Assembly: GCA_963678705.1 (NCBI GenBank)
Contig: OY783205.1
Coordinates: forward strand, 14,818,001-14,882,000
Direction: 5' to 3'
Length of the DNA: 64,000 bases
Source: Panorpa germanica
Lineage: Eukaryota > Arthropoda > Insecta > Mecoptera > Panorpidae
The notes beneath the pieces are model-generated. The model did not search any database. It saw nothing but the letters and a program-made list of their open reading frames with translations, and was not told where the DNA came from. The translations under genes and the position numbers were made by a program. The stretch's first letter is position 1. Each line of letters opens with the position of its first letter. Shown piece after piece: positions 57,586 to 64,000 of this stretch.

Positions 57586-57925
57586 GATAAATGTGGATAG
57601 AATCAATAAATTTCACTGAACGACAATTATGATTAGATACAATTGATTTCGTCAGAGAGAAATTGCCGAAAGGCAATTGTGACTAAATAGATTTGAATTC
57701 ACCAAAAGCTATTGAGAGTAGATGCAAATTAATTTCTTCGAAACGCAATTGTGGCTAGTTAGAACTGACTTCACTGAAAATCAATACAATCCATTCCGCT
57801 GAAGGGCAATTGTGATTACATAAAATCGATTTTGCCACAGAAAATTTTGACCGAATACAATTTATTTCGCCGAAAGGCAATTATAACTAGATACCAATCG
57901 ATTCTATTGAAAAGTAATTCTGAGT
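57586..57925 (+). repeat. Degenerate ~36-bp minisatellite, long array
   Basis: About nine diverged units of 35-38 bp, each with a version of CGAAAGGCAATTGTGACTA followed by GATACAATTGATTTCGC. Units differ at many positions, so the array is old. A shorter array of the same unit is at 28228-28400 on the opposite strand. Confidence 0.7.
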
Positions 57926-58023
57926 CTGACTACCCGCAATTGCTTCGGCTAATTAGACGAAGAGAAATTTGATAACATTCTAGGGCCATTCCGATCCAGT
58001 GCTTCTTTTATTAGTATATATAT

Positions 58024-58272
58024 CACAGTAAACAATTTGGTGAAGTGTCCCTTTTTGAGACGTTTCTATCACTATTTCACTTCAATTATAGTTCGCATCA
58101 ACTTTATCTTCATTTATATTCCGACAGATGGAGTGGTTTCGAAAATTGTACCCGATAAAACAGACATTTCATATGAACGACTGTGATAAACTGAACTGTA
58201 AATGAACTCTTGCATGACAAAATTCATGAATCTTCAATATGATGTCAAAGTGACTCTAAAATGTTTACTGGG
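58024..58272. mobile_element. Family A short TIR element, copy 4
   Basis: 249 bp, starts CACAGTAAACAATTTGG, ends AAATGTTTACTGGG, flanked by AT at 58022-58023 and 58273-58274. Same orientation as copy 1 and very similar to it. Confidence 0.85.
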
Positions 58273-58274
58273 AT

Positions 58275-58700
58275 ATAATACAATGTCTCCAGTTTTATTA
58301 AGATTTGTAAATTTTAAACAAACTCATGTGTAGCTTCTGAAATTGAAAGTTTATTTTGGTAATTTATTTATATATTTTAATAATTACATTATTTAATTCA
58401 AATCATACCTCAAATTTAAAGAAGCGACATTTCAAGTTTATTATTTACTATAAATTGTCAATTCCGTTTTATTTAATTTTATTATAGTCTCACAATATGC
58501 ACTTAACTAACTGACTAACTAAAAACGTGAGTTCTATCGACTCCAAATATCAACTGTGTTGGTCGTTATTCTTACAGCTACATCTATTGCGTTCATGAGT
58601 ATATGTTGTCACTGAACGGTCACTATTTTACCGACAGACGAGCTTTGTACCAACTAAAGAAATATAATTTCTTTACATATACACAATTGTCACAACAAAT
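58275..58700 (+). repeat. Dispersed repeat J, copy 2
   Basis: Matches 19476-19985 with an internal deletion. Begins directly at the family A insertion, which apparently landed at its edge. Confidence 0.55.
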
Positions 58701-58888
58701 ATATAATGTTTTAATTTTATTCATTTCAAATCGATGACTTTTTTTAACTCTGCTGCGAAAAATCTATTGTATCCAATCATAATTGTCTGCAGTCAAAATC
58801 AATGAATTTAATTGACGTCATCGTCAAAGTTAATTAACCTTAAACGGTAGATCAATTTGAAAGATAAGTTTTCAAATTTTATCGCTTC

Positions 58889-59650
58889 TTAAGGAGGTAT
58901 AGGACGTTAACGTAAATGATGAAAACGTTGTGAAATTTGGAGGGTCGATACAAATAGTTAAAACACATGCTGGTTCAAAATTTTAGAGACCTAGTGTTCA
59001 TAGTTTTCTTTTTATGATTAAAAATAGTCATTTTCCATACAAATCATAATTTTTAGCACAATTTCACCACATAATATAACTTTTAACTATTAAAAAATGG
59101 TGACACGGCTTTCAAAAACTAAGTGTATATAAAATAATCTTTTCTGTAACTATTGCAAAAAGAAAATTATCAAAAGGATACCTATATACGAAAATATTTA
59201 AATAAAGCCAGTAAGAAACAGTAAATGTAGGTTGTAAGCTGGCAACGTTGCAAATGCCAATTTGAGCGGGAAATTCAAAATCAGAATAAATATTATATAA
59301 AATGTAACAATTTATTTGTCAAAAAACCAAATCACGCATGCGTCAACACACGTAAATTTACAGAGTTGCCAAATTTATTATTCTTTTTTAAAAATATTTA
59401 ATTTGAATTTAAATTGAATTAATATAAATTTGATATTAATTATAAGTAATTTTTAATTTATTAAACTATTATATGCATAAAAAAATCACTTTATAAAGCA
59501 AAAAGCAGTTTAATAGGGAATTGAAAAATTCATTTTCAAAGATACAGTTATTTAAAATATTTGCTCGTCCCTTATGTTCTTCATATTTTGCATTTCGTAT
59601 TATCGAGAGATAAACTTTTAGTATTGACGGTACGTCCTGTACCTCCTTAA
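58889..59650. mobile_element. Family C element with TTAA duplication, copy 3
   Basis: Reverse orientation to copy 1. TTAA GGAGGTATAGGACGT at the left, ACGTCCTGTACCTCC TTAA at the right. Largely the same sequence as the other two. Open frames in it are not conserved as protein. Confidence 0.85.
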
Positions 59651-60229
59651 ACATTGCCGTATTACGTTGAGGCCTCAAGAGCCTAAGCTGTGTTCCAGAC
59701 ACCTCTGATCCATTGTAAAATAGAAAAAAAAACATAAACAATTAGAAACTTGACTTAAACGGTTCCTGCAAGTACTCGTACATACAATAAAAATAACTTG
59801 TTCCTACATTGTCTTGAACTCTTGACTTCCTCATTTTAAACGCATCTAATTATAATCTATTTAATTCTCAACACATTTTTCTTCCGGCTTCATACAATAC
59901 ATCATGACCAACTAAACAAGTAACCACCCACACCTCTCAGTCAATGTAAAACACGATGGAAACATCTCGAGAGACTCCAGAGACAATCATGGACGAGTTT
60001 CTCAACGTATGCAAATGATTAACAAGAATATACTCGTACTACTACGTCCCCTGCAGTCCTGTAGTCGTGTAGTTGGTCTCATCATCATTTTAATTTATTT
60101 AAATTATTTCATTAACACAGCGATTCTAAACATGTGTTTGCTACGAGTTCTTCAATGTACTTAATTTACTTTAAAATTGTACTACAATCATCAACTGTAC
60201 TAGCTATCTATTGTACTTGTATTTATGAA
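59651..60229. other. No gene recognised
   Basis: Unassigned. Confidence 0.4.
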
Positions 60230-60864
60230 TGGGCTTGTGTCCTATGTCTTAATTTCTACAAAAGTGTACTATATATTGATAAAATGGATTACTAGAACCT
60301 CAAATGTTCAATTATTTTTTAATAACTCCTTATATGTTAAGAGATATTAACAATTAAAAAAGTCATTTTGTCTCTTTAATTATTAAAGGGATTCAACGTT
60401 GTACACATTCCAAGTGCAAGTGACATCACAATCCTTGTGTAAGGTTACCAATCTTACAGCTCATAAATCTCTGCTATATGTATTTATATATCAAAATGAC
60501 AAATATTATTTACAGCTATGTCAAGGAATAATAAAATTTCAATATTATGTCTGCCTTAGCAGGGTTAAATAAAATAAAAACTTGTTATTCTTTGATTTAA
60601 CTTGATTATTTGACTACCAACAGCTACAAAACATTACCACAGCACTGACCTACTCAACAAATAACTGACGTTAAGATGCATTTCACATCATACAAATATA
60701 GCCGACCATTTCTAGCGCTAAAACTACAATTCAAACTTTTAATTGCTATATCTCCGTCAATATTTAGATATTTAATAAAACAGACACGCCAGTACACATT
60801 TATTAACGTCAATTTCAATCAACAATTGAAAAATCGACCACTAAAAAATGAGGACACAAGCCCA
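60230..60864. mobile_element. Family B TIR element, copy 3
   Basis: 635 bp, the longest of the three copies, with intact TGGGCTTGTGTCC and GGACACAAGCCCA termini. Flanks GAA and TTA. Non-coding. Confidence 0.85.
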
Positions 60865-60959
60865 TTATTTGACTTGCCCGTCGACATTACAATCTCATTC
60901 TACAATTAGTTTCCTGACACTATAACTTAATTTATAAAGAGTTATTTCATCCCGTCCAA

Positions 60960-61395
60960 ACTGCTCCTCCCTTCACAGTTCTGCTTATTATTTTCTTCTG
61001 TACTTAATTCTGTTCCTTTTTCTTATCTGATTCATGTAAACATATCCGATGCTCTTCTTGTCCCAGTTCCTATTCTCTTTTTCTAATTCGTTTCCTTTTC
61101 TTTTACTTATCCTTTGCTTTCTTTTTTCCATCCTTCCTTCTCTTTCTTTTTTGACTTCCTCTTCGTTTGCTTTTTCACTAGCTTTCTTGTATTCCTCGTT
61201 CTTCTCTTCTTCGTTTCCTTTCCTTCTCCTCTTTATCTCAGCCAACTATCTGTTTACTCTTCCCACTTCTCTCGAAATCACAGTTCCTTCACGTTTCTTC
61301 CATACTTCCACCTTTTCTCTTTCTCCTTCCTTCTTCACTGTGTCTCCTCTATTTATTTATCTCATTCCTTCAAAAGTTTAAATATTTTTGAATAA
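60960..61395 (-). mobile_element. LINE 3' fragment, purine-rich family, antisense
   Basis: The minus strand is purine-rich and encodes AEIKRRRKGNEEEKNEEYKK, then EEEVKKEREGRMEKRKQR. This is the same Glu/Arg/Lys-rich ORF2 tail as at 48690 (WMAEIEKRKEK). 5' and 3' limits approximate. The Ser/Phe-rich frames on the plus strand are complementary artefacts. Confidence 0.55.
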
Positions 61396-63362
61396 ATCGC
61401 CATATTATAGGAGAATATTAACTATACAGGTAGTCATTATTGTTTCTGTAATCATTAAATGGATCAAAAATTATAAGAAATCAGTAATGCGACCTAAATA
61501 TATATTTATTTTAGACAATTTTTGTACAAACATAATAATTACTAATTATATTAAGTGTACACATAAATTTATTTAATTGTATGAACAATTAATCGCAAGT
61601 AAAGTTTTCCTCTTAAAAACTTTCTTCAAATAATAGTTAATTTGGCCGTAACTTTTGTTCGAATGATTAACGACCGGCGCCGGTTTTCCTTTTGGTGTCC
61701 AAAACTAATACAGTAAATGCAATATAACATTGCTGTAGTCTACAAAAGCTAGTAAACTTCATATAATTTTTCACTAATCCGCAATTGAAACGGAAGAGAA
61801 AACAAACGAAGCGGCCACTAGGGATTTAAGTATTTTAGTATTTGTTAATCCAGTAAATCCGATATCGAATAACTCGTATTGAGTAGGTAGCAATTTTTCC
61901 CGTTCATCAAGTTTAATATTCAAGGAAAAAAATAATGCATGATAAGTGTTAACTGCTTTAATCATTGTAATGTTACGTAAATATTAAATATAATAAAAAG
62001 TATTCCCCTTTCTTTGTCTTCGTAAAAATGAAGAACCACTGTATTACCATCATCCTAGAATTCTCACCGTTTGTGTTTTTACATGCTGTTTGAACTGGAT
62101 TCCATTACGTTGAATTCTTATTCAATATTACTTATTCTTATTAAAGATAACAGATTTCTATTTTGGAATGACACAGCGTGAATTCGTGTGTTCATACAAC
62201 GTACTCGTGTTGGCAGGTAGATAAGGCGAGCTGCGAGATACAATCTACGACAAATAACATATCTAACCTAATTGCGTCCGGCAGAGGGGAAATCCCTCGT
62301 TTCACACTGTATCAGCATTCTCTGATTTGTATGCTGTTAGAATTTCAAATGATTCACGTTAATATTAAGATAATTTATCTAGCATTACGCGTAGGTGGAA
62401 TTAGAGAAGAATCAGAAATCTGAAATTCCTATAATGACATAATATTTTTTATTAGTAATTAAATCTTGTTTATTAGAAATTAGTAACTTGTTTTATAGAT
62501 ATGAGTGAATCATTTCTGTTATAATGAACAAACATGTTAACACTGATTGAACTTCACTCAGTGCTGCTTTAACTTGTCCATATACCCTATACCAGTTGTC
62601 GGCCACATTCTTTTTCTAAAGAGCAAAATTCAGCAAATACACGATTAATATCTTCAAAGAGCCACAAGTCTAAAATAACCTTTTTTTTATCCCACAATGG
62701 GTGCATTCCACTAAGCGTTCACAACAATTACGCTCGAACCGCAGTTTATCCCGTTGCACTTGCTTGCGAGTGTTGCAAGCATACTCTCAAGTGGAATGGA
62801 TTATGGAGCGTTTTGAGTGGTTTTGAGCGTTGTAAAATAAGGATTGCGATAGTTAAGCTCTGTAGCAAAAGCTATGTCTACAAACAAAACAATTTTTTCA
62901 TAAAAGAAATATATTCTAAATGATAATGAACATTATTTATTTATTAAGTTAGGTTAGTGAAACGCACCAAACGCCCTCACTTAAGTTAAAACTAGTTACA
63001 CTAAATAAAACAAAATATCATACTTTAAAATAATATTATTTATTATTAAAATGTATTATTAATTTATTAGGAATCAGGAATACTATTGCAGGTGTTGAAA
63101 ATTAACATTTCTTTCTTCTCTAGGTCATTTAAACAGATCACTTCTGTTGTGAAATAAGATCACATTTGTTGATTATTTTAATTTTTCCATATCAGCATTA
63201 AGGCGTTCAAATTTGGAATTCCATAATTATCTTTTATTTAAATTCAGCAATTGCATTTCAAAACTGCCAATGTCAATAATAAAAGGCGAAAAAATTAATT
63301 CCGTTACGATAGCATTGACGGGTTTTTAACAAAGGCTGACGTTGTTTTATTATTTCTATTAT
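61396..63362. other. No gene recognised
   Basis: Unassigned AT-rich DNA. At 62700-62800, CATTCCACT and AGTGGAATG form a loose inverted pair that may mark a small MITE. Confidence 0.4.
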
Positions 63363-63539
63363 CAGGAATAATTAGGATTTACTAATTACAAATCCGCTAT
63401 CGCAATCGTTATTATTTTATTAAATAAATGTATTAAACAAATTATGTGATTCTTTATCATCCTGACAAGAAACTAAGATATTACATAGTTGAATATTAAC
63501 TGAATTGACATTTGCCCTAAATTAAATAAGAGTACCTTG

Positions 63540-63650
63540 ATTCCACATCAGATTAGCGGATTGGGTATTGATTTCCACATCAGAATTGGGATAGTACTCT
63601 CGTTTTCCACATCAGAATTGGGATAGTACTCTTGTTTTCCACATATATAT
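63540..63650 (+). repeat. ~32-bp tandem repeat
   Basis: Three units built on TTTCCACATCAGAATTGGGA then TAGTACTCT. The first is diverged, the next two nearly identical, followed by a partial unit leading into the TA tract. Confidence 0.85.
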
Positions 63651-63658
63651 ATATACGT

Positions 63659-63660
<2 letters not shown>

Positions 63661-63718
<58 letters not shown>
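63661..63718. repeat. (TA)n microsatellite
   Basis: Nearly 60 bp of alternating AT, with a further short AT run just upstream. Confidence 0.95.
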
Positions 63719-63720
<2 letters not shown>

Positions 63721-64000
63721 CGTATGTATGTACGAGTTGTATGATATATTAAGTTATAGCTATATCAAATTTGAATTTCATTTCGATTTCATAAAATACG
63801 TCACAAAAGAAATAAATAATCGAGATTATTTTTCTATATTCACAAAAATCAAACTATATAAGTGTCAGGAATAATTAGGATTTACTACTTACAAATAAAC
63901 CGGATATAATATTGGCAAGATCTTACTCAATGAGAATGAGTCGTCAGTCGCTTTAATCAGATGTAAAAGGGTCGCACCCTTTCGAAGGTTCAGGTTACAT

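Larger units (their letters stand above)
63363..63895. repeat. 30-bp direct repeat bounding a tandem-repeat region
   Basis: CAGGAATAATTAGGATTTAC plus ten more bases at 63363-63392 recurs at 63866-63895 with one change. The interval holds a 32-bp tandem repeat and a TA tract. Confidence 0.6.

Noticed and set aside
28228-57925. Minisatellite arrays as possible CRISPR-like repeats
   Set aside because: Units are contiguous without unique spacers and degenerate, in a eukaryotic transposon landscape.
59469-59741. 90-codon minus-strand frame
   Set aside because: Spans the end of a family C element and its flank and is not conserved in the other two copies.
63632-63874. Tyr/Ile-rich frame
   Set aside because: Mostly translation of the (TA)n microsatellite.
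1-64000. LTR or virus-like elements, and toxin genes
   Set aside because: No long terminal direct repeats with gag/pol-type domains, envelope, capsid or polymerase-B features were seen. All recognised reverse transcriptase sequence is of the LINE type.
1-64000. Host genes with introns
   Set aside because: No stretch encodes a recognisable host protein domain. The splice-like signals inside element A are reported as a finding only. Short exons without a clear domain could still be missed by eye.

Overview
The window looks like repeat-rich, AT-rich DNA from an arthropod, most likely an insect with a large genome. The evidence is the set of element families: a Jockey-type LINE, several Tc1/mariner lineages, Helitrons with insect-type termini, a PIF/Harbinger derivative, and LINE fragments with the CCHC or RNase H tails usual in insects. 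I found no convincing host protein-coding gene, no tRNA or rRNA gene, no CRISPR array and no LTR or virus-like element. Almost everything recognisable is mobile DNA or its debris. Species and order cannot be fixed from this sequence.

Layout. 1-5.3 kb: a mariner-type transposase remnant, a short TIR element (family A), and an antisense LINE tail split by a TIR element (family B). 5.35-9.88 kb: a nearly complete Jockey-type LINE with intact ORF1, TAATG stop-start coupling to ORF2, one frame break near the ORF2 end, a 3' UTR and poly-A. 9.88-15 kb: two antisense 3' ends of a different RNase H-bearing LINE, a 1.03-kb family A element, a hAT-like element and a long (AT)n tract. 16.5-30 kb: dispersed repeats, four mariner remnants, an RT fragment, a TTAA-flanked element (family C) and a degenerate ~36-bp minisatellite. 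30-41 kb: purine-rich LINE 3' ends, a tRNA-like SINE, several MITEs and a second, 5'-truncated Jockey copy carrying its own insertion. 41.7-46.9 kb: a small hAT-like element, the tail of a second ORF1-bearing LINE family, another family C copy, and a repeat split by a Harbinger-type element with stubs of two genes. 48-50 kb: MITE, purine-rich LINE tail, SINE.

51-55.8 kb is the most interesting part. A 4.86-kb family A element holds Helitron sequence, which in turn holds a LINE reduced to an intact 440-aa ORF1 plus its 3' end. Its ORF2 is deleted just after the first endonuclease motif, and the insert is flanked by an identical 186-bp direct repeat. 57.5-64 kb: a second array of the ~36-bp minisatellite and further copies of families A, B and C, then mostly unassigned AT-rich DNA with tandem repeats.

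The elements do not form a shared pathway. The useful signal lies in nesting order, target-site duplications (2 bp for A, TTAA for C, TTA or TAA for Harbinger-type elements, TA for mariner) and internal deletions. These show how non-autonomous elements arose here. Family names come from motifs read by eye; no database search was possible.
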